The position numbers and the translations under genes were made by a program. 64,000 nucleotides of DNA from Zoogloeaceae bacterium (lineage in GTDB: Bacteria; Pseudomonadota; Gammaproteobacteria; Burkholderiales; Rhodocyclaceae). Positions 48,769-59,525 of this stretch are shown one piece after another. The stretch covers positions 28,831-92,830 of the forward strand of contig JAITMP010000025.1 in the NCBI GenBank assembly GCA_031277315.1, written 5' to 3'. Numbering within the stretch: position 1 is the first letter of the stretch; every line of letters begins with the position of its first letter. The notes under the pieces were generated by a model. The model worked only from the letters and a program-made list of their open reading frames with translations. It did no database searches and was not told the DNA's origin.

Positions 48769-49950
48769 TTATTTGTTCAGAAACCGCCGGCGCGAGAAAT
48801 AAGCCAGCAGCCCCCAGCCGACGCCGAACAGCGCGGCCAGCGCGGCCCACATGCCCGCCTCGCTGTGGATGAGCGGCAGGTGTTCAAAGTTCATGCCAAA
48901 AAAGCCGGTGAAGAAATTCAGCGGCAGGAAGATCGCCGTCACGGCAGTGAGGGTTTGCATGACGACGTTGGTGCGCTGGCTTTGGGCGGAAAAGTGGATT
49001 TGAACGCCCGTTTCGGCGGCTTGTTCGAGCCGCCGCGCGTGGTACAGCACGCGGTCGATATGTTCCATCACGTCGCGGGCGCGGGCGATGAGTTGATCGC
49101 GCCGCGCTTGCGCCACTTTCGGCGTGGCGCCGTAAGCGGGCAGCGGCAGATCGCGCAGCGTGTCGAGCCATTCCTGCATCGCATCCTGCTGCTCCTCGCA
49201 CAGATCTTGCAGCACTTGCAGGCGGCGGCGCCCTTGCATCAGGACGTTCCAGGTGGAGGGGGCGGGATCGCGCTTGAATAATTCGGTCTGCACGCTTTCC
49301 ATCGCCTGCGACAAATCCTTGCGCAGGCCGAGATAGCTGTCGACCATGCCGTTGATGAGCCGCAGCGCCAGATCAGCCGGGCCTTGCGGCATGCGGGTGC
49401 GCGCACCGGCGGCGCCGACGGACGCGCCCGTATCCGCCGCCGGGTTGCCGTTGACGCTGAGTCTCACATCAGCGAGAAACCGCTGCACGTAGCCGACAGC
49501 CGTGCTGCAACCGGACGAATGCACGCTGATGAGCAGTTTGTCGAAGACCGCGAAGCCGACCGCGCGCGAATCAATGCGGCAAAACACGCGCCCAAGTTCC
49601 GCCGCGAAATTCGCCGCCTCATTCGGCGCGGCGGGCAGACTTGCCTGATTTGCCGCGCTGCCGGACGCCTGACCGGCTTCACCCTGCGTGGCGAGCCGCC
49701 GGAAGATCAGCAGATCGTAAATCGAGGTGGCGTCGTAGGCCGTGGGGTGAACGTCGCTCGCCAAGTCCTGCACATGAACGTCGAGCAGCATGGAGCCGCC
49801 CAAATGCTCGGCGGCGGCCTGGATGCGCGGCAACTGGGCGTCCAGATCGGGCCGGTCAAGATAGATCCACACAAACCCGTCGGCAGGCGCGGCATCCGGC
49901 GCCGTCTCCAGAAAATGCAGCGTGCCGCCGGTGAATTCGACGATTTGCAT
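48769..49950 (-). CDS. CorA-family magnesium/metal ion transporter
   Basis: 393 residues from ATG at 49950. Large cytoplasmic domain, long helix, and two carboxy-terminal membrane helices with the pore signature GMN (FTGFFGMNFEH near residue 335). The residues 90-120 hold an Ala/Ser-rich insert. Closer to the ZntB/CorA branch than to classical CorA, so the ion is uncertain (Mg or Zn). Confidence 0.9.
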   Translation of the reverse strand: MQIVEFTGGTLHFLETAPDAAPADGFVWIYLDRPDLDAQLPRIQAAAEHLGGSMLLDVHVQDLASDVHPTAYDATSIYDLLIFRRLATQGEAGQASGSAANQASLPAAPNEAANFAAELGRVFCRIDSRAVGFAVFDKLLISVHSSGCSTAVGYVQRFLADVRLSVNGNPAADTGASVGAAGARTRMPQGPADLALRLINGMVDSYLGLRKDLSQAMESVQTELFKRDPAPSTWNVLMQGRRRLQVLQDLCEEQQDAMQEWLDTLRDLPLPAYGATPKVAQARRDQLIARARDVMEHIDRVLYHARRLEQAAETGVQIHFSAQSQRTNVVMQTLTAVTAIFLPLNFFTGFFGMNFEHLPLIHSEAGMWAALAALFGVGWGLLAYFSRRRFLNK

Positions 49951-50064
49951 GAAACGCCCGCCTTGCGCCCTGTGGCATGAATTGCCCGGCATGGTACTTG
50001 AAAAACCGCGCCCGTTGCCGCCGGCCCGGCAACACGGCGGCGGCGCCCTCCCCGCGCGGGCGAT

Positions 50065-50523
50065 CTATTCCGCTGCGCTCCAGTCCTGCCTGCTTGCCAG
50101 CAGCAAGGCGTTCCAGTCGTCGGGCGGATTGCCTCGGCTCAGCATCTTTTCGAATACCGCATACGGATCGGATTTACCGCCAGCCGAGCGCAAGCTCTGC
50201 GCATCGTTGACCCAGGCGAACACAATCACTTTGACTCTTGAATCGTAGCGGAAGAACAGCCGGAAGCGCCGTCCGATCTTCGCCCGTCGCCAATGCCGGT
50301 GAGCCGTTCCAAAGGTGTTGCCCTGACGGAATTCGTCCCGCGCCGGATCGCTCGGCACCACTTCCAGAATCAATTGGCTCAATGCGCGGAACAGCTTGAC
50401 GTTGGCATTGCTCTCGAACCCCTGCGGGTCATTGCGTTCCGCCCGCGTCGCTGCCTTGTGCAATCTGCGCAACTGGCCGATCACGCATTCATGAAACAGC
50501 AATGTCCAGCCATGCCGCTCCAT
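50065..50523 (-). CDS. yhaV: Type II toxin YhaV
   Basis: 152 residues of the YhaV/RelE-like ribosome-dependent RNase family. Characteristic stretches: WTLLFHECVIGQLRRLH at the start, FRQGNTFGTAHRHWRRAKIGRRFRLFFRYDS in the middle, and KSDPYAVFEKML near the end. The start shares one base with the antitoxin stop (TGATG). Partner of PrlF. Confidence 0.93.
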   Translation of the reverse strand: MERHGWTLLFHECVIGQLRRLHKAATRAERNDPQGFESNANVKLFRALSQLILEVVPSDPARDEFRQGNTFGTAHRHWRRAKIGRRFRLFFRYDSRVKVIVFAWVNDAQSLRSAGGKSDPYAVFEKMLSRGNPPDDWNALLLASRQDWSAAE

Positions 50524-50849
50524 CAGAGCGTCACATCGCCATCAATATCTTCTCGCGGATTCGCGGCATCGCCCGCATGTTCCAGCATGGCGCGGGCCAG
50601 ATTCTCCGGCAAGCCGCGAATATTCCGGCCAGCTTCGATATCGCGGGCAAGCAAATTCAGGAATGCGCCAATGGCCGGGTCTTCGTGATCGGCTTCCACG
50701 CGGGTAACGACGATTTCGCCATCGCGCATGTCGAAGGCAATTTTTCCGCCCATGTCCAGCCTCAGCGCCTGCCGGATGGATTTGGGTAGCGTGACTTGGC
50801 CTTTGGAGGTCAGGGTGGCGACTTCATGGATGGCGTGAGTGACGGACAT
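50523..50849 (-). CDS. prlF: Type II antitoxin PrlF (SohA)
   Basis: 108 residues. AbrB-like swapped-hairpin DNA-binding domain (ATLTSKGQVTLPKSIRQAL near residues 11-29) and a carboxy-terminal toxin-neutralising tail. AGGAG eight bases before the ATG. Expected to repress its own operon with YhaV through the palindrome at 50879-50898. Confidence 0.93.
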   Translation of the reverse strand: MSVTHAIHEVATLTSKGQVTLPKSIRQALRLDMGGKIAFDMRDGEIVVTRVEADHEDPAIGAFLNLLARDIEAGRNIRGLPENLARAMLEHAGDAANPREDIDGDVTL

Positions 50850-50876
50850 GCCGGTTCTCCTGATAGCAACATTCGT

Positions 50877-50905
50877 ATTGTAAGGAAAATTCCTTACAGC
50901 ATCAA
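50877..50905 (-). promoter_or_regulatory. Promoter of prlF-yhaV
   Basis: TTGATG (50900-50905) and TACAAT (50877-50882), spacer 17 bases, on the minus strand. Predicted start near 50870, about 20 bases before the prlF ATG. Confidence 0.75.
50879..50898. promoter_or_regulatory. Palindromic operator of prlF-yhaV
   Basis: TGTAAGGAA-AA-TTCCTTACA, perfect 9-base arms. It fills the space between -35 and -10 and covers most of the -10 box, the position expected for an autorepressor site. Confidence 0.75.
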
Positions 50906-50944
50906 TCCGTATTTTTGGTTGATAGCAATACTGAATTTACGAAT

Positions 50945-50974
50945 GTCATTCCGCGCGAAGTTGCGGAATCCATG
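50945..50974. repeat. GTCATTCCGCGCGAAGTTGC-type repeat
   Basis: Imperfect palindrome ATTCCGCG ... TGCGGAAT followed by CCATG, family of 39418 and 54711. The next 40 bases (CGGAGATTCTGC ... CGCGCAGAA) are a second related inverted repeat, so the gap 50906-51047 is repeat-filled. Confidence 0.65.
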
Positions 50975-51047
50975 CAGCAGCGGAGATTCTGCAACACCGC
51001 TTCGCGCAGAAGCCGGCATCTGTCGAAAATTTTTGTGCGCCGGGCAT

Positions 51048-51860
51048 TCAGCCCAGCAGCAGTTCGCGGATCTTGTCGAGGTGGGCGAAGTGGTAGCCGT
51101 CGGCGTCGGTGGTGAGCCAGCCTTGCCGTTTCCAGCCGCTCATGGTGCGCGCCACGGTTTCGAGGCGGACGCCGACGATCTGGCTGATTTGTTCGAGGGT
51201 CAGGGTGATCGGCAGGCGCGCCTGATTGTCTTTTGCGTCGACGCCGTAGCGGTCGACCAGCATGGTCATCAGCGCCGCCAGCCGTTGCGAGACGGTGCCG
51301 GCGCTGACAATTTCGATCTTGTTGAGGAATGCCTTGGTAAATTGGCCGATCTCGGCCCGCAGCGGCCCGGCCAGACGGGGATATTTCTCGGCGAATTTCA
51401 GCATCGCCTCGGCTTCGACGAAAATCGCCACCATGCCGTCGTTCATGGCCACGGCGTCGGTCGGATAGCGCATGCCGGCCCAGATGGCGAACACGCCCAT
51501 CGAGTCGCCCGGCCCGTACAGCCCGTAGGTGTAATTGACGCCTTCCTTGTTGGTGCGGGCGGCCTTGACGAAACCTTGCTCGATGAACATCGCGCGGTGG
51601 TCGACCTCGTTGTAGCGCCAGACGTATTCGCCGGCCCGGAACGCCTGCACGCTGGCCGCCGCCACCAGTTCGGCAAGCACACGCACCGGCAGCTTGGCGA
51701 AAACGGGAAAACGCCGCATGCGTTCCAGCAGTTCTTCCTTGCTCGACAGCGTGGACGGCAGCGGCGTATGCCGCTTGATGCGGCGGAAGACGCGGCGCGG
51801 CAACTCGACGGCGAATTCTCCGCCGGCGTCCGTTGTCTGGCCTTTGTGATGACTGTTCAA
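51048..51860 (-). CDS. Crp/Fnr-family transcriptional regulator
   Basis: 270 residues from a TTG start that has GGGAGG five bases upstream; an ATG 24 codons earlier lacks such a site. Cyclic-nucleotide-binding-like beta barrel (FPVFAKLPVRVLAELVA ... GEYVWRYNE), dimer helix, and a carboxy-terminal helix-turn-helix (LTLEQISQIVGVRLETVARTMSGW). No amino-terminal cysteines, so not an Fe-S FNR. The effector cannot be told. Divergent from mutS. Confidence 0.88.
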   Translation of the reverse strand: MNSHHKGQTTDAGGEFAVELPRRVFRRIKRHTPLPSTLSSKEELLERMRRFPVFAKLPVRVLAELVAAASVQAFRAGEYVWRYNEVDHRAMFIEQGFVKAARTNKEGVNYTYGLYGPGDSMGVFAIWAGMRYPTDAVAMNDGMVAIFVEAEAMLKFAEKYPRLAGPLRAEIGQFTKAFLNKIEIVSAGTVSQRLAALMTMLVDRYGVDAKDNQARLPITLTLEQISQIVGVRLETVARTMSGWKRQGWLTTDADGYHFAHLDKIRELLLG

Positions 51861-52111
51861 GAGGTCCTCCCTCTTCTGGATTTGCGGGATATTTTGAATT
51901 TTACCCCCGGCGCTCCCGTGCGAAACGGCCAATCCTTGCTTGTGTAACCTTGTATAGCCGTTGCGATGATGCCCGCTTTACTTTCCCGGCACAATATTGT
52001 ATCCATACCCTATCCCTGTTTTCTTAATAACCGTCAAGCTTTCCAGAGGTCGGCGCCGCTGCCTGCGTTGCCTGACCCGATTCCGGTTCAGACACTTTTC
52101 CTTCAGCCGCC

Positions 52112-54697
52112 ATGCTCCCCCAGACCGACCTTTCCCACCACACGCCCATGATGCAGCAGTACCTGCGCCTGAAGGCGCAGCACCCGGACTTGCTGCTGTT
52201 CTACCGCATGGGGGATTTCTACGAACTGTTCTACGAAGACGCCGAAAAAGCGGCGCGCCTGCTCGACATCACCCTCACCACGCGCGGCCAGTCCGCCGGC
52301 AGGCCGATCCGCATGGCCGGGGTGCCGTTCCATGCCGTCGAGCAGTATCTGGCGCGGCTGGTGAAACTGGGCGAGTCGGTGGTGATCTGCGAACAGATCG
52401 GCGATCCGGCCACCTCCAAAGGCCCGGTCGAGCGCGCCGTGACGCGCATCGTGACGCCCGGCACCCTGACCGATCAGGGCTTGCTCGACGACAAATCCGA
52501 CAGCCTGCTGCTGGCCCTCGCGCCACGGGGAAACCGGATCGGCCTGGCCTGGCTGAACCTCGCCAACGGCGATTTCCGCCTGCTCGAAACCGGGCCGGAC
52601 GCGCTGCCGGCCCAGCTTGAACGCCTGCGTCCGGCGGAAATCCTGCTGCCGGACGGCGCGCCGGAAGGCTTTCCGGCCAATGCCGCCGCGCCAGCGCGGC
52701 GTCTGCCCGACTGGCATTTCGACCGCGAAGCCGCCGCGCGTGAACTGGCCGCGCATTTCGGCACACGCGACCTCGCCGCTTTTCTGCCGGATGCCGGGCC
52801 GGAAGCGCCCGGCGCCGCGCTGGACGCTGCCGGCGCGCTCTACCAGTACGCCAGAACGACGCAAAATCAGGCGCTGGCCCACATCACCGCCATCACGCTC
52901 GAACGCGAAAGCGAATGGCTGCGTCTGGACGCCGCCACGCGGCGCAATCTGGAACTGACCGAAACCCTGCGCGGCGAACCGTCGCCGACCCTGCTCTCGC
53001 TGCTTGACGACTGCCGCTGCGCGATGGGTTCGCGCTGGCTGCGCCACTGCCTGCATCACCCGCTCGCCGACCGCGCTCAAGCGGCGGCGCGTCACGAAGC
53101 GGTGGCGGAACTCGCCGGCGAAGCCGGCAACGGCCCCTACCCCGCCATCCAGACAGCGCTGCGCGGCTTCGCCGACATTGAGCGCATCACCGCCCGCATC
53201 GCCCTCAAAAGCGCGCGGCCACGCGACCTGGCCGCCCTGCGCGAAAGCCTGGCCGGGCTGAAGGCGCTGCGCGCCCCGCTGGCGGCGGCGCAAGCGGAGA
53301 CGCTGCGTGCCGCGCGCGCCGATCTCGCCACGCCGTCCGCCTGCCTCGACCTCCTGCGGCGCGCCGTCGCGCCGGAACCGGCCGCCGTGGTGCGCGACGG
53401 CGGCGTCATTCATGCAGGGTATGACGCCGAACTCGACGCGCTGCGCGCCATCCAGCAAAACTGCGGCGCGTTCCTGCTCGACATGGAAACGCGCGAGCGC
53501 AAACGCACCGGCATCGCCAATCTGCGCGTCGAATTCAACCGGGTGCACGGCTTCTACATCGAAGTCACGCATGCCAACGTCGACAAGGTGCCGGAGAACT
53601 ACCGCCGCCGCCAGACGCTGAAAAACGCCGAGCGTTACATCACGCCGGAATTGAAAGCGTTTGAGGACAAGGCGCTCTCGGCGCAGGAGCGGGCGCTGGC
53701 GCGTGAAAAACTGCTGTATGACGAACTGCTAACGCGGCTCGCTGACGACATCCCGGTCTTGCAGCGCATCGCCCGCGCTGCGGCGCTGCTCGACGGCCTC
53801 GCCGCCTTCGCCGCCATCTCGGTGCGCGCCGACTGGCGCCGGCCGCAATTCACGGACACGTTCTCGCTCGAAATCGAAGCCGGCCGCCATCCCGTGGTGG
53901 AAGGCCAGGTCGACAACTTCATCGCCAACGACTGCCGCTTCGACCCGGCGCGGCGCATGCTGCTCGTCACCGGCCCGAACATGGGCGGTAAATCCACCTC
54001 CATGCGGCAAGTGGCGCTGATCGTACTGCTCGCCCACTGCGGCGCTTTCGTGCCGGCGAAGGCGGCGCGCATCGGCCCGGTCGACGCCATCTACACGCGC
54101 ATCGGCGCCTCCGACGATCTCGCCTCGGGCCGCTCCACCTTCATGGTCGAAATGACCGAAGCGGCGGCGATCCTGCACGGCGCCACCGAACACAGCCTGG
54201 TGCTGATGGATGAAATCGGGCGCGGCACCTCCACCTTCGACGGCATGGCGCTGGCCTTCGCCATCGCCCGGCATCTGCTGGAAAAAAATCGCGGCTACGC
54301 CCTCTTCTCAACCCACTATTTCGAATTGACGCAGATGGCCGAAGAACACGCCGGCTGCGCCAATGTGCATCTGGGCGCCGTCGAGCACGGTCACCGCATC
54401 ATCTTCCTGCACGCGGTGGAAGACGGCCCGGCCAGCCAGAGCTACGGCATTCAAGTCGCGGCGCTGGCCGGCATCCCCGGCAGCGTCATCCGCGACGCCC
54501 GCCACCGCCTGCGCGAACTGGAAAACCGCGCCAGCGCCGCCGGCCCGCAGGGCGATCTCTTCACTTCCTTCGCCGCCGCGCCGCCCGAACCGGAACCGCA
54601 TCCGGCCCTCGACGCCCTGCGCGCCCTCGACCCGGATGCGCTCAGCCCGCGCGAGGCGCTCACCCGGCTCTATGAATTGAAGCGGCTTTCAGAGTGA
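52112..54697 (+). CDS. mutS: DNA mismatch repair protein MutS
   Basis: 861 residues. Mismatch-contact motif [15 protein letters not shown] near residues 30-44; Walker [14 protein letters not shown] near 626; Walker [16 protein letters not shown] near 697. Full set of connector, lever, clamp and ATPase domains. No Shine-Dalgarno is visible before the ATG, but the start matches the family. Confidence 0.97.
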   Translation: MLPQTDLSHHTPMMQQYLRLKAQHPDLLLFYRMGDFYELFYEDAEKAARLLDITLTTRGQSAGRPIRMAGVPFHAVEQYLARLVKLGESVVICEQIGDPATSKGPVERAVTRIVTPGTLTDQGLLDDKSDSLLLALAPRGNRIGLAWLNLANGDFRLLETGPDALPAQLERLRPAEILLPDGAPEGFPANAAAPARRLPDWHFDREAAARELAAHFGTRDLAAFLPDAGPEAPGAALDAAGALYQYARTTQNQALAHITAITLERESEWLRLDAATRRNLELTETLRGEPSPTLLSLLDDCRCAMGSRWLRHCLHHPLADRAQAAARHEAVAELAGEAGNGPYPAIQTALRGFADIERITARIALKSARPRDLAALRESLAGLKALRAPLAAAQAETLRAARADLATPSACLDLLRRAVAPEPAAVVRDGGVIHAGYDAELDALRAIQQNCGAFLLDMETRERKRTGIANLRVEFNRVHGFYIEVTHANVDKVPENYRRRQTLKNAERYITPELKAFEDKALSAQERALAREKLLYDELLTRLADDIPVLQRIARAAALLDGLAAFAAISVRADWRRPQFTDTFSLEIEAGRHPVVEGQVDNFIANDCRFDPARRMLLVTGPNMGGKSTSMRQVALIVLLAHCGAFVPAKAARIGPVDAIYTRIGASDDLASGRSTFMVEMTEAAAILHGATEHSLVLMDEIGRGTSTFDGMALAFAIARHLLEKNRGYALFSTHYFELTQMAEEHAGCANVHLGAVEHGHRIIFLHAVEDGPASQSYGIQVAALAGIPGSVIRDARHRLRELENRASAAGPQGDLFTSFAAAPPEPEPHPALDALRALDPDALSPREALTRLYELKRLSE

Positions 54698-54710
54698 GCA
54701 TCAAACCCTC

Positions 54711-54738
54711 GTCATTCCGCGCGAAATCGCGGAACCCA
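54711..54738. repeat. GTCATTCCGCGCGAAATCGC-type repeat
   Basis: Arms CATTCCGCG and CGCGGAAC, then CCATA; member of the 39418/50945 family, 13 bases after the mutS stop. Confidence 0.65.
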
Positions 54739-54747
54739 TACAGCAAG

Positions 54748-54825
54748 TAGGCTGGGTTGAGCGCAGCGAAACCCAGCTTTGAGCAACAAACGCTGGGATT
54801 CCGTTTCACTCCATCCCAGCCTACG
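54748..54825. repeat. REP pair after mutS
   Basis: Outer inverted ends TAGGCTGGG and CCCAGCCTA enclose two hairpins, 54751-54777 (GCTGGGTT ... AACCCAGC) and 54792-54820 (GCTGGGAT ... ATCCCAGC). The stems differ from the 15828 type by paired, compensating changes. Confidence 0.82.
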
Positions 54826-54872
54826 TCGCTTGATCGGGGAGGGCCGGGGGAGAGGGAAAGAAGTTCCAAGCC

Positions 54873-54907
54873 CTCCCCTTCAAGAAGAGGGTTTGGATGG
54901 GGATGGG
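54873..54907. repeat. G-rich palindrome (copy 4, decayed)
   Basis: CCCTCCCCTTCAAGAAGAGG followed by GTTTGGATGGGGATGGG; the second arm has AAGAAG instead of AAGGGG. Immediately downstream of the slyD-like gene on the minus strand. Confidence 0.7.
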
Positions 54908-55423
54908 CTAATGGTTGTGATGATGTCCGCCGTCGCCGTGCGCGTGTGAATTGTGCGCATGGGCGTCGTGCACGTGGCCGTGGGCGAGTTCTTCGGCGGT
55001 CGCCATGCGGACATCGGCGACAGTGCAGTCGAAAATCAGCGCCGTGCCGGCGAGGGGATGATTGCCGTCGACCACCACCTTGTCGCCCTCGATGTCGGTG
55101 ATGGTGTAAATCATGTCGTCCTCGCCGTCCTCGGCAGCGCGCTCGAACTGCATGCCGACCGCGATGTCTTCCGGGAACATCGAGAGGGATTCGACGCGCA
55201 CCAGCTCGGCATCATATATTCCGAAAGCATCTTCGGGCTGCAACTTGACCTCCAGTTGCGCGCCGACCGCCTTGCCCTGCAACGCTTCCTCGATGCGGGC
55301 GAAGATGCCGTCATAGCCGCCGTGCAGGTAGACCAGCGGCTGCCGGCCCTCGTCGATGAGATTGCCGTCCGGATCGGTGACGCGGTAGTTCAGCGTGACG
55401 ACGGTGTTTTTGGCGATTTGCAT
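54908..55423 (-). CDS. slyD: SlyD-like FKBP-type peptidyl-prolyl isomerase
   Basis: 171 residues from ATG at 55423 with AAAGGAAC six bases upstream. FKBP core (LNYRVTDPDGNLIDEG ... LVYLHGGYDGIFARIEEALQG in parts), the IF insert with DAFGIYDAELV, and a His-rich metal-binding tail (HGHVHDAHAHNSHAHGDGG then HHHNH). Folding helper and likely nickel carrier. Starts 34 bases inside the end of bcp, an unusually long overlap. Confidence 0.93.
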   Translation of the reverse strand: MQIAKNTVVTLNYRVTDPDGNLIDEGRQPLVYLHGGYDGIFARIEEALQGKAVGAQLEVKLQPEDAFGIYDAELVRVESLSMFPEDIAVGMQFERAAEDGEDDMIYTITDIEGDKVVVDGNHPLAGTALIFDCTVADVRMATAEELAHGHVHDAHAHNSHAHGDGGHHHNH

Positions 55424-55902
55424 GCCGGTTCCTTTTGGTTGATCTGTTTCACCAGCGCCAGCATTTCCAGCGCGTGGCCTTTCGGGGTGACGCCATACAA
55501 GGCGTGGCGCAGCACGCCTTTCTTGTCGATGATGAAGGTCGAGCGCACGATGCCCGGCTTCTTCACGCCGTCTTTTTCCTTCATCTGCCAGACGCCGTAG
55601 CGCCGGCACACTTCGCCTTCGGTATCCGCCAGCAGGCGCACGGAAAGACCGTGCTTGTCGCGGAATTCGGCATGGCTGATGCAGTCGTCACGCGAGACGC
55701 CGAGAATGACGCAATCCTGACGGGCGAATTCTCCGTCGTGATCGGAAAAGTCGATCGCCTCCAGCGTGCAGCCGGGCGTGTCGTCTTTTGGATAAAAATA
55801 CAGCACGGCGTGTTGCTTGCCGCGCAGTCCGGCCAAGTGGAAATCCTCCATGTCGGCGTCGGGCAGCGAAAAGTCGGGGGCGGTTTGTCCAGCCTGTAGC
55901 AT
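55390..55902 (-). CDS. bcp: Thiol peroxidase Bcp (peroxiredoxin Q)
   Basis: 170 residues. Peroxidatic Cys is in the motif KDDTPGCTLEAIDFSD (near residue 45). The second Cys five residues later, present in Escherichia coli Bcp, is Ile here, so resolution must use another Cys (candidates near 64, 74 and 99) or an outside thiol. The rest of the fold (LLADTEGEVCRRYGVW ... RSTFIIDKKGVLRH) is standard. The carboxy-terminal 12 residues overlap slyD. Confidence 0.93.
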   Translation of the reverse strand: MLQAGQTAPDFSLPDADMEDFHLAGLRGKQHAVLYFYPKDDTPGCTLEAIDFSDHDGEFARQDCVILGVSRDDCISHAEFRDKHGLSVRLLADTEGEVCRRYGVWQMKEKDGVKKPGIVRSTFIIDKKGVLRHALYGVTPKGHALEMLALVKQINQKEPACKSPKTPSSR

Positions 55903-56042
55903 GTCGTCTCCTGCAAACGTGTTGCAAACGATCTCTCACGACAAGTTTAACACCGGATTCCGGCGGCAAAGCAAGGCAGCGCGGGAAAGCGATTGCGCTA
56001 TATACTTGATCGTTATTCGCGCTGCCGAATCGGATCGAGATC

Positions 56043-56552
56043 ATGAAACCCGCCAAGCCCTGCCGCATCAAGCCTTGTCTCACCGCCGCCCTTCTGCTGC
56101 TGACTTTTTCCGCCACCGCCCAGACGCCGGAACGCTGGGATATTCCGCTCGATCCGCGCGACTGGAAGCTCGTCGCCGAGCGGCAGGAAGGCCGTCTCAC
56201 CGAGCGGGTCTACGCCGCGCCGGGCGAAAGCGAATATTTCTGGAACGAGAAACTCACCATCGGACATCAGCGCCTCGCCTTCTCGCCCGACGACTATTTG
56301 CCCGCTTTTCTGGATTTTCTCAGCGAAAACTGCCGGCCCTACAAGGTCACGCCGATCAAGCAGGAGGCGAGCGACGTGCTTCTGCAATGGGAAGGCGACT
56401 GCCGCATCACCGGCTCCCAGTTTGAATACCGCCGCATCGTCGCCGCCAAGGACGGCGTGCACATCATTGCCTACGCCGCCAAAACCAACCGCCTGTCGGA
56501 ACCGAAGCGCGAAGCCTGGCTCGCCATGATGCGGGATGCGAAGCTGAAGTAG
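56043..56552 (+). CDS. Secreted hypothetical protein
   Basis: 169 residues with a signal peptide ending TFSATAQ. The mature part (WDIPLDPRDWKLVAERQEGRLTERVYAA in parts; two cysteines, CRPYKV and DCRITGS) is a compact alpha/beta domain with no family I know. Similar secreted singletons are common in Rhodocyclales. Convergent with clpB. Confidence 0.72.
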   Translation: MKPAKPCRIKPCLTAALLLLTFSATAQTPERWDIPLDPRDWKLVAERQEGRLTERVYAAPGESEYFWNEKLTIGHQRLAFSPDDYLPAFLDFLSENCRPYKVTPIKQEASDVLLQWEGDCRITGSQFEYRRIVAAKDGVHIIAYAAKTNRLSEPKREAWLAMMRDAKLK

Positions 56553-56661
56553 GCGGCCGACCTCATCCCGGCCTTCCCGGTGCCGGCTTTGCACAGCCGG
56601 CCCGCTCAGGCGGCGCAAAGCAGTGCTTTGCGAAACCCCGCCTTCGCCCCGGAGTTATAAG

Positions 56662-56699
56662 CCCTCCCCTTCAAGGGGAGGGTTGGGTGGGGATGGGGG
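56662..56699. repeat. G-rich palindrome (copy 5)
   Basis: CCCTCCCCTTCAAGGGGAGG followed by GTTGGGTGGGGATGGGGG, same order as 34793-34832. Between the convergent genes 56043 and clpB. Confidence 0.75.
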
Positions 56700-56717
56700 C
56701 GGTTGCAAGAATGGAAA

Positions 56718-59297
<2,580 letters not shown>

Positions 59298-59328
59298 GTT
59301 GTCTCCAGAAAAAATCCCGCTCTCGTCC

Positions 59329-59356
59329 AGATAAGGCCAATGCGAGAATTTTCAAG
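59329..59356 (-). promoter_or_regulatory. Heat-shock (sigma-32) promoter of clpB
   Basis: CTTGAAA (59350-59356), 13-base spacer, CCTTATCT (59329-59336) on the minus strand; the -35 is perfect and the -10 matches six of eight positions of CCCCATNT. Predicted start near 59322. Confidence 0.8.
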
Positions 59357-59397
59357 CTGGCATGGCCCGGCTCAATCCATGACAGATCGGGCCGCAT

Positions 59398-59431
59398 GAA
59401 AACAAAAGGCGATGCCTCGACATCGCCTGTT
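59398..59431 (-). terminator. Rho-independent terminator of the autotransporter gene
   Basis: On the minus strand, AGGCGATG-TCGAGG-CATCGCCT forms an 8-bp stem and is followed by TTTGTTTTC. The other strand also ends in GTTTGTTTTT, so it may work both ways. Confidence 0.75.
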
Positions 59432-59451
59432 TGTTTTTCCAACGCCCAACC

Positions 59452-59521
59452 CTGGCCTCCAGCCTCTAGCCTCTAGCCTCTAGCCCCTAGTCCCTAGTCC
59501 CTAGCCCCTAATCTCTAGCCC
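59452..59521. repeat. Tandem 7-bp repeats (CTAGCCT-type), ten units
   Basis: Ten contiguous heptamers (CTGGCCT, CCAGCCT, CTAGCCT, CTAGCCT, CTAGCCC, CTAGTCC, CTAGTCC, CTAGCCC, CTAATCT, CTAGCCC). Lies between the stop of the autotransporter and its terminator. Confidence 0.92.
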
Positions 59522-59525
59522 CTCG

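Noticed and set aside
59452..59521. CRISPR-like array
   Set aside because: Units are 7 bases with no spacers; simple tandem repeats.
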